This document shows, piece by piece, positions 51,157-60,497 of a stretch of DNA of 64,000 bases (its first letter is position 1; each line of letters opens with the position of its first letter). A program made the position numbers and the translations under genes. The notes beneath the pieces are model-generated. The model was not told the origin of the DNA, searched no databases, and saw only the letters and a program-made list of their open reading frames with translations. Source of the DNA: Bacillus sp. V3B (GTDB lineage Bacteria > Bacillota > Bacilli > Bacillales > Cytobacillaceae); NCBI RefSeq assembly GCF_024494465.1, contig NZ_JAETXM010000001.1, positions 124,001 to 188,000 on the forward strand, in the 5' to 3' direction.

Positions 51157-52242
51157 ATGGACAAGCCAAAGAATGGGAAAACGATTACCATCAAGATCAA
51201 CGGGAAAGAAAGTTCTTTTATGAAAGAGAAAAAGCGAGAGCATCCGATAAATAAAAAAACAACGGGAACCGAAAAGCAACAACAGTCCCAACTCTCGAAT
51301 CAAGTTAAGCGAGAGGCAGCTGTAGCAAAGGAGTCAACTGAAGACGATGAACAATTTGACTGGGTATTACCGAGGACAGGGAATCTCCCAGAAATTGAAG
51401 AATGTAAAACCGATCCACCAGAAAAAAAGAAGAGTGATAAACTGAAAATTTCAACTTATTTTGGAAAAGGAATAAAAGGAAAAAAGTTTTCGACAAAAGG
51501 AATAAATATTTCCATGGTCTCGGCAGTCTTTTTTGCTGTTTTACTAGGTACATTCTTCGGATTACTATTACTTAAAGTGGTGCCGTCAGAAAAAGTGGTT
51601 GGAGAGGAGGCACCGGTTGTTGAAACGGAACAACAGAGTGACACTCCAGCTGCTGTGAGCGGTAATGTTGAAATAACTCTTCCAGACTTATCAACGGCAA
51701 TTGTGCAAGAAGGCATTTATTCATCCCAAGGCGGAGCAGAAGACATTCAAGCAACTTTAAAGGATAAAGGAATTCCATCAGTCATCGTCCCTATAAACGG
51801 ACAATTTGCGATTTTTGTTCGTGTAGCGGATAGTGTTGCAGATGCAAAAACAATGGGGAAGGGATTAAGCGAAAGTGGGATTAGCAACTTTTCGAAGGAA
51901 TTTGTGATCGGGGAAAAAACAATAGGGAATCTTCATGAACAAGAGAAGAAACTACTTGAGTTATCCCCGCTCCTATATCAAACTCTCACAGCAAGTGTCA
52001 CCTCTGCTACCAATTCGAATAGTATCCCTGCTAGTCTAATGGAGGACTTTGAAAAGCAATCCTCGAATCTAGCTGGAATTGATAAAGAAAAGCTTCAGAA
52101 TGAAGAGGTTGCCGGAATCCATTCACAACTTGAAGCAGCAACTGTTCAGTTGAAAATATATGATAAAAATCCGGAACCTAGTACTTTAAACTTAATCCAA
52201 CAGCATCTATTATCTTTTTTAGCTCACTATCAAAGCCTGTAA
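51157..52242 (+). CDS. spoIIB: Stage II sporulation protein SpoIIB
   Basis: SpoIIB localises to the division septum and helps engulfment begin. The 361-residue protein has the SpoIIB layout: a basic N-terminal part with ITIKINGKESS, an acidic EDDEQFDWVLP motif, one transmembrane helix (about 123-145) and a C-terminal SPOR-like domain (about 180-260). The place directly before maf-radC-mreB matches B. subtilis. The ribosome-binding site (AGGGGG) is about 11 nt from the ATG. The pilus operon terminator lies between it and pilO. Confidence 0.87.
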   Translation: MDKPKNGKTITIKINGKESSFMKEKKREHPINKKTTGTEKQQQSQLSNQVKREAAVAKESTEDDEQFDWVLPRTGNLPEIEECKTDPPEKKKSDKLKISTYFGKGIKGKKFSTKGINISMVSAVFFAVLLGTFFGLLLLKVVPSEKVVGEEAPVVETEQQSDTPAAVSGNVEITLPDLSTAIVQEGIYSSQGGAEDIQATLKDKGIPSVIVPINGQFAIFVRVADSVADAKTMGKGLSESGISNFSKEFVIGEKTIGNLHEQEKKLLELSPLLYQTLTASVTSATNSNSIPASLMEDFEKQSSNLAGIDKEKLQNEEVAGIHSQLEAATVQLKIYDKNPEPSTLNLIQQHLLSFLAHYQSL

Positions 52243-52344
52243 ATTCCTGCGATTAGCGATTGCTAAGCATGAAAATAGATAAAATGTTATATATCGTCGA
52301 TTATTGTATTTTCCGGGAAATGATAGAGAAGATTGAAGAGTAAA

Positions 52345-52397
52345 CCAGGGATGGCAAAAAAAGCGAATGTCGATGCGCTAACTTTGTCTATCACTGG
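52345..52397 (+). terminator. Possible terminator after spoIIB
   Basis: AAACCAGGGAT pairs with ATCACTGGTTT across about 30 nt, followed by T6. The long loop makes it weaker than the others. The rest of the 279-bp gap shows no gene. Confidence 0.5.
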
Positions 52398-52521
52398 TTT
52401 TTTGAGCGATTATCTTAAGAAGGCATTCGTAGATAAATGTCGCAATTTAATTGTTTGTTAGCGCTTTTAATGATAGGATATAGTTGTATCTCCCTAAATA
52501 TTGTAAAGGTAAGGTGAAACT

Positions 52522-53088
52522 ATGCAAAACCTCATTTTAGCCTCGTCATCTCCACGTAGAAAAGAACTTCTAGAAAATCTCCAATTGTCATTTAACACAG
52601 TAAGTAGCGATGTCGACGAGCATTATGATCCAGAATGGAAGCCGGATAGAATTGTGATGGAACTAGCTTTTAGAAAGGCGAAATTTGTATTCAAGGACTA
52701 CCCCGCTTCTTTTGTGATCGGCTCTGACACCGTTGTTGTAAATGACAATCACGTTTTAGGAAAACCACAAAACCGTGAGGAAGCTTTTTCTATGCTTAAA
52801 AGTCTTTCTGGAAAAACGCATTCCGTTTATACAGGGGTGGCCATTGTAACGCCCACAAATGAACAGACATTTTTCGAAAAAACAGATGTAGTGTTTTGGG
52901 AGTTAAGTGATGAAGAAATTAATAAGTATCTTGACACGGGTGAACCGTTTGATAAGGCTGGATCCTATGGCATCCAAGGGTTTGGTCGTCTACTTGTGAA
53001 AGGAATAACAGGAGATTATTTTTCTGTAGTCGGGCTTCCAGTGGCAAGAACGATGAGAGAATTAATAAAAGCAGGATATGTTATTTGA
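52522..53088 (+). CDS. maf: Maf nucleotide pyrophosphatase / septum-formation inhibitor
   Basis: A 188-residue Maf protein; bacterial Maf enzymes hydrolyse dTTP and UTP to monophosphates, and overexpression blocks septation in B. subtilis. The signature SSPRRKELLENL at residues 8-19, GSDTVV around 70 and the C-terminal GSYGIQGFG with GDYFSVVGLPV are present. It lies 42 bp ahead of radC. Confidence 0.95.
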   Translation: MQNLILASSSPRRKELLENLQLSFNTVSSDVDEHYDPEWKPDRIVMELAFRKAKFVFKDYPASFVIGSDTVVVNDNHVLGKPQNREEAFSMLKSLSGKTHSVYTGVAIVTPTNEQTFFEKTDVVFWELSDEEINKYLDTGEPFDKAGSYGIQGFGRLLVKGITGDYFSVVGLPVARTMRELIKAGYVI

Positions 53089-53130
53089 TCTTTCTTTACT
53101 CCTGAGCTCTACGGGAAAGAAGGAAATAAA

Positions 53131-53820
53131 ATGCAGACAGAGTCGCTGATGATCCGCGATTTTCCAAAGGATGAACGCCCACGTGAGCGTTTTATTCAAA
53201 GCGGACCAGAAAGTTTATCAAACCATGAGTTACTTGCGCTTATGCTTCGTACGGGTACGAAAGAAGAATCTGTTCTTCAACTCGCCAATCGACTCTTAAC
53301 CCATTTTGAAGGGTTAAGGTTATTAAAAGATGCACACCTTGATGAAATTACCTCGATAAAAGGAATTGGAACCGCAAAGGCTATACAAGTATTAGCTGCT
53401 GTTGAATTAGGCAGAAGGGTATCCAACCTAAACCTTGAAGACCGCTATGTGATCCGCTCACCAGAAGATGGGGCTAAATATGTCATGAATGACATGAGGT
53501 TCCTCACTCAAGAACATTTCGTTACCCTTTATTTAAACACCAAAAATCAAGTCATGCATAAGAAAACCGTTTTTATCGGAAGCCTTAATGCCTCGATCGT
53601 GCACCCTAGGGAGGTGTTCAAAGAAGCATTACGCCGTTCAGCAGCTTCGATTATTTGCATTCATAATCACCCCTCCGGAGATCCGGCACCAAGTCGTGAG
53701 GATATTGATGTAACAAAGCGTTTAAATGAGTGTGGCAAAATACTGGGGATTGATTTGCTCGATCATCTCATTATTGGGGAAAATAAATTTGTCAGTTTGA
53801 AGGAAAAAGGTTATTTATAG
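53131..53820 (+). CDS. radC: RadC/YsxA-family JAB1/MPN domain protein
   Basis: A 229-residue protein with an N-terminal helix-hairpin-helix region (ITSIKGIGTAKAIQ) and a C-terminal JAB/MPN metal-binding domain with HNHPSGDPAPSREDID carrying the HxH...D ligands. Although named for DNA repair, its cellular role is uncertain. The start MQTESLMIRDFPKDERPRERF is typical. Confidence 0.93.
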   Translation: MQTESLMIRDFPKDERPRERFIQSGPESLSNHELLALMLRTGTKEESVLQLANRLLTHFEGLRLLKDAHLDEITSIKGIGTAKAIQVLAAVELGRRVSNLNLEDRYVIRSPEDGAKYVMNDMRFLTQEHFVTLYLNTKNQVMHKKTVFIGSLNASIVHPREVFKEALRRSAASIICIHNHPSGDPAPSREDIDVTKRLNECGKILGIDLLDHLIIGENKFVSLKEKGYL

Positions 53821-54036
53821 TACTAGGATTTTAGTAAACCTTAGGATATAATGTAATTTGTGAATTTTTGACGAATTCACTTGATTTTTCGGTACATTAT
53901 GCATATTTATTTTTGATAAAGTATGAAGTCTGTGAAAATGAAAAAATAATTAAATCAATAAAATGAACTTCCATCAGTGGGGGGAAACCTATCCAATAAA
54001 GAGGATAAATAGGCCTTATTTTGAAAAGTTTAGTTT

Positions 54037-54055
54037 CAGGTGCCTTACGCTTTTC
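54037..54055 (+). repeat. Fragment of the dispersed intergenic repeat before mreB
   Basis: CAGGTGCCTTACGCTTTTC resembles the right-end module at 10055-10072 and 57077-57093. The surrounding 275-bp gap (53821-54095) also contains TATAAT at 53847-53852 and TTGACG at 53868-53873, but no complete promoter could be fixed. Confidence 0.45.
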
Positions 54056-54095
54056 ATTGGAGTTTGTATTTTGTTTCAGAAAGGGAGATACAATA

Positions 54096-55118
54096 ATGTT
54101 TGGATTTGGTACAAGGGATCTTGGGATTGATCTTGGTACGGCAAATACACTTGTTTATGTAAAGGGAAAAGGGGTTGTAGTGAGAGAGCCTTCAGTTGTC
54201 GCATTACAAACAGATACAAAAAGTATTGTAGCCGTTGGAAATGATGCAAAGAATATGATTGGCCGTACACCGGGAAATGTTGTGGCACTACGCCCAATGA
54301 AGGATGGGGTTATTGCAGATTATGAAACAACAGCAGTCATGATGAAGTATTATATAAAAGAAGCCCTTAAATCAAAGAGTGTTTTTTCGGGCAAACCATA
54401 TGTTATGGTTTGTGTTCCTTCAGGTATAACAGCAGTTGAAGAAAGAGCGGTAGTAGATGCGACAAGGCAAGCAGGCGCTCGGGATGCTTATACGATTGAA
54501 GAACCATTTGCAGCTGCAATTGGAGCGAATCTGCCTGTTTGGGAACCTACTGGGAGTATGGTCGTTGATATTGGTGGTGGAACAACAGAGGTTGCGATCA
54601 TTTCACTTGGGGGAATTGTCACAAGTGAATCGATCCGTATTGCTGGAGATGAGATGGACGATGCGATCGTTAATTATATTCGTAAAACCTATAATTTAAT
54701 GATTGGGGAACGTACGTCAGAAGCTATTAAAATGGAAATCGGTTCAGCTGGTGATTCAGAAGGAATTGACAATATGGAAATTCGTGGACGCGATCTCCTA
54801 ACAGGACTACCAAAAACGATCGAGATTACAGCGAAAGAGATTGCTTCGGCGTTAGCAGATACAGTGGAAGCCATTGTAGATGCTGTGAAAATGACGCTTG
54901 AAAAGACTCCACCAGAGCTTGCTGCTGATATTATGGACCGAGGAATCGTTTTAACAGGAGGGGGCGCGCTTTTACGTAATTTGGACAAAGTGATTAGTGA
55001 AGAAACAAAAATGCCTGTTTTAATTGCTGAAAATCCATTGGATTGTGTGGCAATTGGTACCGGTCAAGCACTTGATCACATTCATTTATTTAAAAATAAA
55101 GCGCGAGATTCTCGCTAA
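54096..55118 (+). CDS. mreB: Rod shape-determining protein MreB (bacterial actin)
   Basis: MreB forms membrane-bound filaments that direct sidewall synthesis. The frame is open from 54021 through the repeat fragment, but the ATG at 54096 after AAGGGAGAT gives the conserved N-terminus [20 protein letters not shown] and 340 residues. Actin-fold motifs are visible: phosphate-1 [10 protein letters not shown], phosphate-2 [14 protein letters not shown] and the adenosine motif [10 protein letters not shown]. It begins the mreBCD-minCD cluster. Confidence 0.96.
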   Translation: MFGFGTRDLGIDLGTANTLVYVKGKGVVVREPSVVALQTDTKSIVAVGNDAKNMIGRTPGNVVALRPMKDGVIADYETTAVMMKYYIKEALKSKSVFSGKPYVMVCVPSGITAVEERAVVDATRQAGARDAYTIEEPFAAAIGANLPVWEPTGSMVVDIGGGTTEVAIISLGGIVTSESIRIAGDEMDDAIVNYIRKTYNLMIGERTSEAIKMEIGSAGDSEGIDNMEIRGRDLLTGLPKTIEITAKEIASALADTVEAIVDAVKMTLEKTPPELAADIMDRGIVLTGGGALLRNLDKVISEETKMPVLIAENPLDCVAIGTGQALDHIHLFKNKARDSR

Positions 55119-55141
55119 CACTGAATATAGAGGTGTAACCT

Positions 55142-56029
55142 ATGCCACAGTTCTTTTTGAACAAACGCCTGATTATTTTGCTTGTTAGCATTATCATTCT
55201 CGTGGCATTAATAGGGTTTTCGCTTAAGGAACGTGAAGAGTTGACCTGGCCGGAACAGTTTATTAAAGATACAACTGGCTGGGTACAAACCCTTGTGTCA
55301 AGACCGGCTCATTCTATTGCCGGTTTTTTTGAAAATGTAAAAGACTTGCAAAATACATATGAAGAAAATAAAGAGTTAAAGTCACGGTTAAATGAATTGG
55401 CACAGCTTAAGGCAGATGTCCAAAGCTTACGAGAAGAAAATGACGAGTTAAGGGATATAGTAGATAAGCAAGAGTCCTTAAGTGATTATGAACCCATTCA
55501 AGCAACGGTTATTGGTCGTAATCCAGATCGCTGGATGTGGAATGAACTTGTTATTATCAATAAAGGCTCGACAACTGGGATTGAAAGGAATATGCCAGTT
55601 ATCACTTCAACAGGGCTAATTGGAAAAGTGAAAAATACTCGCCAATTCACTTCCACTGTTCAGTTATTAAGTTCAAATGATTCGACCAATCGTGTTTCGG
55701 CTGAAATTGTTGGGGATGAAACCTACTATGGACAGATTGAAGGTTTTGACCGAGAGACAGAAAGCTTACTGTTGAAAAGAATTCCATACGAGGCCAAGAT
55801 TGAAAAAGGTCAAATTGTCCAAACATCAGGTATGGGCGGTGTTTTTCCATCGCAACTTATTATTGGAACGGTAGAAGAAGTGGTCCCAGATGAATATGGA
55901 TTAACACAAACGGCCTATGTGAAGCCAGGAGCCAATTTCTATGATATTGAACATGTGATGGTCGTCAAGCGGAGTATGATTCAACCTGAATTACAAGATA
56001 TGATCGGTGAGGAGGAGGACAAAAAGTGA
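55142..56029 (+). CDS. mreC: Rod shape-determining protein MreC
   Basis: A bitopic membrane protein of 295 residues that links MreB to wall synthases. It has one transmembrane helix (about 9-27), a coiled coil (about 65-110, NTYEENKELKSRLNELAQLK) and the extracytoplasmic double beta-barrel (about 115-280), with VIGRNPDRWMWNELVINKG-like sequence. Its stop overlaps the mreD GTG start. Confidence 0.95.
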   Translation: MPQFFLNKRLIILLVSIIILVALIGFSLKEREELTWPEQFIKDTTGWVQTLVSRPAHSIAGFFENVKDLQNTYEENKELKSRLNELAQLKADVQSLREENDELRDIVDKQESLSDYEPIQATVIGRNPDRWMWNELVIINKGSTTGIERNMPVITSTGLIGKVKNTRQFTSTVQLLSSNDSTNRVSAEIVGDETYYGQIEGFDRETESLLLKRIPYEAKIEKGQIVQTSGMGGVFPSQLIIGTVEEVVPDEYGLTQTAYVKPGANFYDIEHVMVVKRSMIQPELQDMIGEEEDKK

Positions 56030-56544
56030 TAAAGGCTTTTCTTCCTCTTATTATAAGTCTTTGTTTTATTCTTGAGAGTGTGTTTGTTGAATTATTACCT
56101 GAAAAGTTTTTTGCTAGTACGAGAATATTAGTACCTCATTTTTTGATTGTAGCGATTATTTTTACGACGATCTATGGGAACAAGAAGAGTGGCTTGATGT
56201 ATGGATTTATTTTCGGACTTCTCTTTGATATCGTGTATACTGAGATTATTGGTATTTATTTATTTCTAATCCCATTAGTGGTCTATGTCACAACTTGGAT
56301 TATGAAAGTACTTCAAAGTCATATTGTGATTGTTTGTCTTGTTGCCTTAGCAGGTGTTACCCTTTTAGAATTTGGGGTTTATGGCATGAATTTGATTATT
56401 GGCCATACGACTATGGCTTTAACGATTTTTGTCGATAGTAGACTGTTTCCAACTCTCGTATTAAATTTTATTTTTATTCTGATTGTTGCTTACCCATTGA
56501 AAAAATATTTAGATCGTTTTACAGAAGCATTAAGAAACGATTAA
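56026..56544 (+). CDS. mreD: Rod shape-determining protein MreD
   Basis: A 172-residue polytopic membrane protein with about five or six helices, the partner of MreC. The start is GTG in the GTGA overlap with mreC. A weak hairpin (ATCAAG/CTTGAT, 56548-56569) with a short T run follows. Confidence 0.93.
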   Translation: MIKAFLPLIISLCFILESVFVELLPEKFFASTRILVPHFLIVAIIFTTIYGNKKSGLMYGFIFGLLFDIVYTEIIGIYLFLIPLVVYVTTWIMKVLQSHIVIVCLVALAGVTLLEFGVYGMNLIIGHTTMALTIFVDSRLFPTLVLNFIFILIVAYPLKKYLDRFTEALRND

Positions 56545-56547
56545 AGC

Positions 56548-56575
56548 ATCAAGGCTTTAGTCGCTTGATTTTTAC
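56548..56575 (+). terminator. Possible weak terminator after mreD
   Basis: ATCAAG pairs with CTTGAT over a 10-nt loop, followed by TTTTA. Transcription may still reach minCD. Bases 56576-56905 hold no gene I can support. Confidence 0.45.
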
Positions 56576-56908
56576 TTTTCTATTATGTAGATAGATTAGG
56601 GTTTGTTGATATTTTTGTATATTATTTCAAATGGGTTCGTCCATCAGGAACATGACTCATTTCGTTACGATAGCTTTTTTGTTATTTTGAAAAAGGAGTT
56701 TTAACGATTTTTGTCGAAGTATTTAGAACGGTATTGTTTGTTGTCTAGTTCTTTTTTAGTATAAAAAGAATAGATGATTTGAAGGGATAGGGATTTATTT
56801 TTAATATTGTTTGTTCCAAATAAGTTTCTTGTCAGAAAGTATACGTTTTTATAGTGAGCAAGTGGTCTAACTTTAGGCGTCATTAGATCTTTGGTCATAA
56901 GCCGATAG

Positions 56909-57093
56909 GTGGGCGCCTTGTATTTTTCGTATAAGGTAAGAAAGTATAAAATTTTGAACTGTGATTACTGTCTAGCTCTAGAGCCTATCCCCTCGAGAGC
57001 ATAAGCCAAACATCCTAGAAAGGTAAAGAATACACCTTTCAGTTAATGTTTGTCTTATGCTTGTCGGGGGTGAGCAAGGCGCTTGTGCTTTTC
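56909..57093 (+). repeat. Full-length copy of the dispersed intergenic repeat between mreD and minC
   Basis: The left module TGGGCGCCTTGTATTTTTCG is followed by AAGAAAGTATAAA, then TGTCTAGCTCTAGAGCC, then a long hairpin, and ends AAGGCGCTTGTGCTTTTC. The hairpin pairs CCCCTCGA with GTCGGGG, GCATAAGCCAAACAT (56999-57013) with ATGTTTGTCTTATGC (57046-57060), and AAAGGT with CACCTTT. Shorter copies are at 10003-10074, 33161-33225 and 54037-54055. Confidence 0.65.
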
Positions 57094-57120
57094 TTATCTA
57101 GTTGAGGTGAACATCTTGAA

Positions 57121-57801
57121 ATGAAAAAACTCCAAAATGTAGTCATTAAAGGAACAAAAGAGGGGTTAACACTCCATCTGAATGACAGTTGTTCCTTTGA
57201 AGAGCTTAAGAAGGAGCTCTATTGGAAATTGTCAGAAAACTATCGCTCGCAGGAAGGTCAACAGCAGATCACTGTAAAGGTTCAAGTGGGTAATCGCTAT
57301 TTGACGGACACGCAAATAGAAGAGTTGAAAGAATTAATCACTCAAACGAAGAATCTAGTGGTAGATTCGGTTTCTTCAAATGTGATGACAAAAGAAGAAG
57401 TGGAACAAATGAAGCAGGAACAAAAGATTGTTTCGGTTTCAAGCATTGTTCGTTCAGGTCAAGTAGTGAAAGTACCAGGAGATCTATTACTCATTGGTGA
57501 TGTGAACCCTGGTGGAACTGTCATGGCAGGTGGAAATATTTTTGTCATGGGTGTCTTAAAGGGGATTGCCCATGCTGGTTGTTATGGGAATACAGAGGCG
57601 ATTATTGCCGCTTCCATTATGAAGCCTTCACAACTTCGAATTGGTGAATTTATTAATCGGGCACCAGATCATTATACGGACCAAGAAAACCGAGAAATGG
57701 AATGTGCTTACATAAATGAAAATAATCAAATTATGATTGATAGATTACAAGTGTTAATTCAGCTTAGACCCAATTTAACGAGACTGGAAAGGGGATGGTA
57801 G
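57121..57801 (+). CDS. minC: Septum site-determining protein MinC
   Basis: MinC inhibits FtsZ assembly away from midcell. The 226 residues have the N-terminal FtsZ-binding domain (about 1-105) and the C-terminal beta-helix domain (about 120-220) with [40 protein letters not shown] and the dimerisation segment. It lies 1 bp before minD. Confidence 0.95.
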   Translation: MKKLQNVVIKGTKEGLTLHLNDSCSFEELKKELYWKLSENYRSQEGQQQITVKVQVGNRYLTDTQIEELKELITQTKNLVVDSVSSNVMTKEEVEQMKQEQKIVSVSSIVRSGQVVKVPGDLLLIGDVNPGGTVMAGGNIFVMGVLKGIAHAGCYGNTEAIIAASIMKPSQLRIGEFINRAPDHYTDQENREMECAYINENNQIMIDRLQVLIQLRPNLTRLERGW

Positions 57802-57802
57802 G

Positions 57803-58606
57803 ATGGGAGAAGCAATCGTTATTACATCAGGAAAAGGCGGAGTTGGAAAAACAACAACTTCTGCAAATATTGGTACAGCTTTAGCGCTTCAAGGCAAACG
57901 GGTTTGTTTGGTTGATACAGATATCGGATTACGTAACCTTGATGTTGTCATGGGTCTTGAGAATCGAATCATCTATGATCTTGTTGATGTTATCGAAGAA
58001 AGATGTAAATTGCATCAGGCACTCGTAAAGGATAAACGATTTGATGACCTTCTTTATCTTCTTCCTGCCGCACAGACAAGTGATAAAAATGCTGTGACAC
58101 CAGAGCAAATGAAGATATTGGTCGATGGTTTGAAACAAGACTATGATTATATCGTTATTGATTGTCCGGCCGGTATCGAACAAGGATATAAAAATGCGGT
58201 TGCTGGTGCTGATCGAGCAATTGTTGTTACAACACCAGAAGTTTCTGCTGTAAGAGACGCAGATCGAATTATTGGCTTACTTGAGAAAGAAGAAGGTATT
58301 GAGCCTCCTAAGCTTGTGATTAACCGTATTCGTAGCCATATGATGAGAAATGGCGATATGCTTGATGTGGATGAAGTGACGACCCATCTATCGATCGATT
58401 TGATTGGAATTGTGGCTGATGACGATGAAGTGATCAAGGCCTCCAACAAAGGTGAGCCCATAGCGCTTAATCCAAATAGTAAAGCAAGTATTGCCTATCG
58501 AAATATTGCGAGAAGGATCTTAGGTGAATCCATCCCTCTCCAGCCTTTAGAACAAGAAACTCAAGGCGTATTCTCAAAACTAAAGAAATTTTTTGGTGTG
58601 AAATAA
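57803..58606 (+). CDS. minD: Septum site-determining ATPase MinD
   Basis: A ParA-like ATPase, 267 residues, that recruits MinC to the membrane. The deviant Walker A GKGGVGKTT is at 10-18, switch I/II motifs are DTDIGLRNLD and DCPAGIEQG, and the C-terminal amphipathic membrane-targeting helix VFSKLKKFFG is intact. It ends the mre-min cluster and is followed by a terminator. Confidence 0.97.
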   Translation: MGEAIVITSGKGGVGKTTTSANIGTALALQGKRVCLVDTDIGLRNLDVVMGLENRIIYDLVDVIEERCKLHQALVKDKRFDDLLYLLPAAQTSDKNAVTPEQMKILVDGLKQDYDYIVIDCPAGIEQGYKNAVAGADRAIVVTTPEVSAVRDADRIIGLLEKEEGIEPPKLVINRIRSHMMRNGDMLDVDEVTTHLSIDLIGIVADDDEVIKASNKGEPIALNPNSKASIAYRNIARRILGESIPLQPLEQETQGVFSKLKKFFGVK

Positions 58607-58635
58607 AACTGGAGATTTTAATCTCCGGTTTTTTT
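58607..58635 (+). terminator. Terminator of the mre-min cluster
   Basis: ACTGGAGAT pairs with ATCTCCGGT (one G-T pair), followed by T7. Confidence 0.88.
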
Positions 58636-58695
58636 ATGCTCTCTTCATAGAAGGAAATGTTCATTTCTGGTGTTAGGCACTGAACGGAAGTGGAG

Positions 58696-58724
58696 TTATA
58701 TTTTTTGGGATTGGCTCATAGACT
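58696..58724 (+). promoter_or_regulatory. Candidate sigma-E promoter of spoIVFAB
   Basis: TTATATT (58696-58702), 14 bp, CATAGACT (58717-58724) matches the sigma-E consensus KMATATT-N14/15-CATACAMT with one mismatch in each half. B. subtilis spoIVF is a sigma-E operon. The start codon lies 40 bp downstream. Confidence 0.65.
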
Positions 58725-58763
58725 TGTACTATTATATGGCGTATAAGGAATGGTGGGAGGATC

Positions 58764-59546
58764 ATGAGTTCAAGAAGTGATGATATTCGAAAAAGGATTG
58801 AGAAACGAAAGAAACAACGAGAGCGGATGACGAAGCAGATTGAATCACGACTTCCGTGGACAGAAGATGAGGAGCGTTATGGCTTTGAAAAAATGGGATC
58901 GTATGAAAGTGGTCCTATTGAAGAAGAACATCATCCACTTTTTCGTAAAGAAATATTTATTTTTAAAGTACTAGCCTCTGCATGTCTGGTGCTGATTATT
59001 GCCATTATGTTTCGTAATCAAACACCTGCTTTAGAGCCAGCAAGAGAGTTTGTCACAAAATCTATGAATGAGGAATTCCAATTTGCGGCTGTTTCTAATT
59101 GGTATGAAGGTGCATTTGGCAAGCCATTAGCATTATTACCATCTATGGAGCAAGATAAGTTGGAAGTCAATAATAGGAATTCTAAACAACAATATGCCTT
59201 ACCTGCCTCGGGGAAAATCTTAGAAGAGTTTGGTGAAAATGGACAAAGAATTGCGATCGAAATTGGTAAAGGGGAAGCAGTTGAAGCAATGGATGGTGGG
59301 CTTGTTAGTTTTATTGGACAGAAAGAGGGGTTCGGTAATACGGTTGTGATCCAACATCCTGATAAAAGTTACGCATGGTACGGAAATTTAAGTTCTATTG
59401 ATGTTTCTCTCTACCAATATATTGAAAAAGGAACCACGGTAGGAAAAGCGACTGATTATGAGGATGGAACAAATAGCTCCTTTTATTTTGCCATAAAAGA
59501 GGGTGAAGATTTTGTTGATCCAATTCGGGTGATTCAATTTGATTAA
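58764..59546 (+). CDS. spoIVFA: Stage IV sporulation protein FA (regulator of SpoIVFB)
   Basis: SpoIVFA holds SpoIVFB inactive in the outer forespore membrane with BofA until the SpoIVB signal arrives. The 260-residue protein has a basic N-terminus, one transmembrane helix (about 73-90) and a C-terminal LytM/M23-like domain (about 150-258). The LytM domain looks degenerate: where peptidases carry the catalytic HxH, here the segment reads AWYGNLSS. It therefore fits a binding or inhibitory role, not peptidase activity. A GTGGGAGG site precedes the ATG. Confidence 0.93.
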   Translation: MSSRSDDIRKRIEKRKKQRERMTKQIESRLPWTEDEERYGFEKMGSYESGPIEEEHHPLFRKEIFIFKVLASACLVLIIAIMFRNQTPALEPAREFVTKSMNEEFQFAAVSNWYEGAFGKPLALLPSMEQDKLEVNNRNSKQQYALPASGKILEEFGENGQRIAIEIGKGEAVEAMDGGLVSFIGQKEGFGNTVVIQHPDKSYAWYGNLSSIDVSLYQYIEKGTTVGKATDYEDGTNSSFYFAIKEGEDFVDPIRVIQFD

Positions 59547-60405
59547 AAGGTTAAGCTTGTTGCAATATATTCATGTACATCCATTGTTATGGTTTGTGAT
59601 GGCTTTAGCGATTATAACGGCTCATTTTATTGAACTTTCCCTTTTTTTGTTTATTATCACGATTCATGAACTTGGGCATGCATTGGCCGCATCTTTTTTT
59701 TCTTGGCGCATCAAACGAATTTCACTGCTTCCATTTGGGGGAGTAGTTGAAATGGATGAACATGGTAATAGGCCGCTAAAAGAAGAAGTCATTGTCACGA
59801 TAGCAGGTCCACTGCAGCATGTCTGGATGATGGGAGTTGCCTTTATTCTTTATCAACTATCCTGGATGCCTGATGACCTTTATGGAAAATTTATTGAATT
59901 TAATATTATGGTACTTGTATTTAATCTACTCCCTATTTGGCCACTGGATGGAGGGAAACTTGTTTATTTATGGCGATCACTTCATGAACCCTTTCCTGAA
60001 GCTCAGCGGAAAACCTTATGGATATCTGCTTCTAGTCTTTCGTTTTTTTCATTACTTTTACTTTTCATACAACCAATTAATTTGAATTTATGGATCGTAA
60101 TTAGTTTCCTCGCTTTTTCTCTTTATTTTGAATGGAAACAACGACGATATGTTTTTGTCCGATTTTTACTGGAAAGATATTATGGAAATAAAATGGAGTT
60201 TGAAACATTAAAACCGATTCATGTGAAAGAAGATGAGTCTGTTATCCATGTCCTTGAACAATTTCAACGAGGATGTAAGCATTCAATTATCATTGAAAGG
60301 AAGGGCATGGAAAGCGAACAATTGGATGAAAATGAATTGCTCCATGCTTATTTTTCTCAAAAAATGCTTTCAGCTAAAATTGGGGAGTTGCTTTATCCTT
60401 ATTAA
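59539..60405 (+). CDS. spoIVFB: Stage IV sporulation intramembrane metalloprotease SpoIVFB
   Basis: This site-2-type protease cleaves pro-sigma-K in the mother cell. The 288 residues show the zinc motif HELGH at 43-47, the second motif NLLPIWPLDGG near 130-140, about six membrane helices and a C-terminal CBS-like domain. The TTG start overlaps the end of spoIVFA by 8 bases, as expected for coupled partners. Confidence 0.94.
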   Translation: MIKRLSLLQYIHVHPLLWFVMALAIITAHFIELSLFLFIITIHELGHALAASFFSWRIKRISLLPFGGVVEMDEHGNRPLKEEVIVTIAGPLQHVWMMGVAFILYQLSWMPDDLYGKFIEFNIMVLVFNLLPIWPLDGGKLVYLWRSLHEPFPEAQRKTLWISASSLSFFSLLLLFIQPINLNLWIVISFLAFSLYFEWKQRRYVFVRFLLERYYGNKMEFETLKPIHVKEDESVIHVLEQFQRGCKHSIIIERKGMESEQLDENELLHAYFSQKMLSAKIGELLYPY

Positions 60406-60430
60406 ATAAGCATAATAAAGGGAAAGATGA

Positions 60431-60474
60431 CAAAAAGCGAGTGGCTTGCCTTAGGGAGAGCCACTCGTTTTTAA
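60431..60474 (+). terminator. Terminator between spoIVFB and rng
   Basis: CGAGTGGCT (60438-60446) pairs with AGCCACTCG (60459-60467), followed by T5. Confidence 0.88.
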
Positions 60475-60497
60475 ATGCGAAAAGCGAGGAATGTGAT

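Noticed and set aside
56701-56898. 65-residue minus-strand open frame between mreD and minC
   Set aside because: Low-complexity, Lys/Asn-rich product with no clear ribosome-binding site, in a repeat-containing gap.
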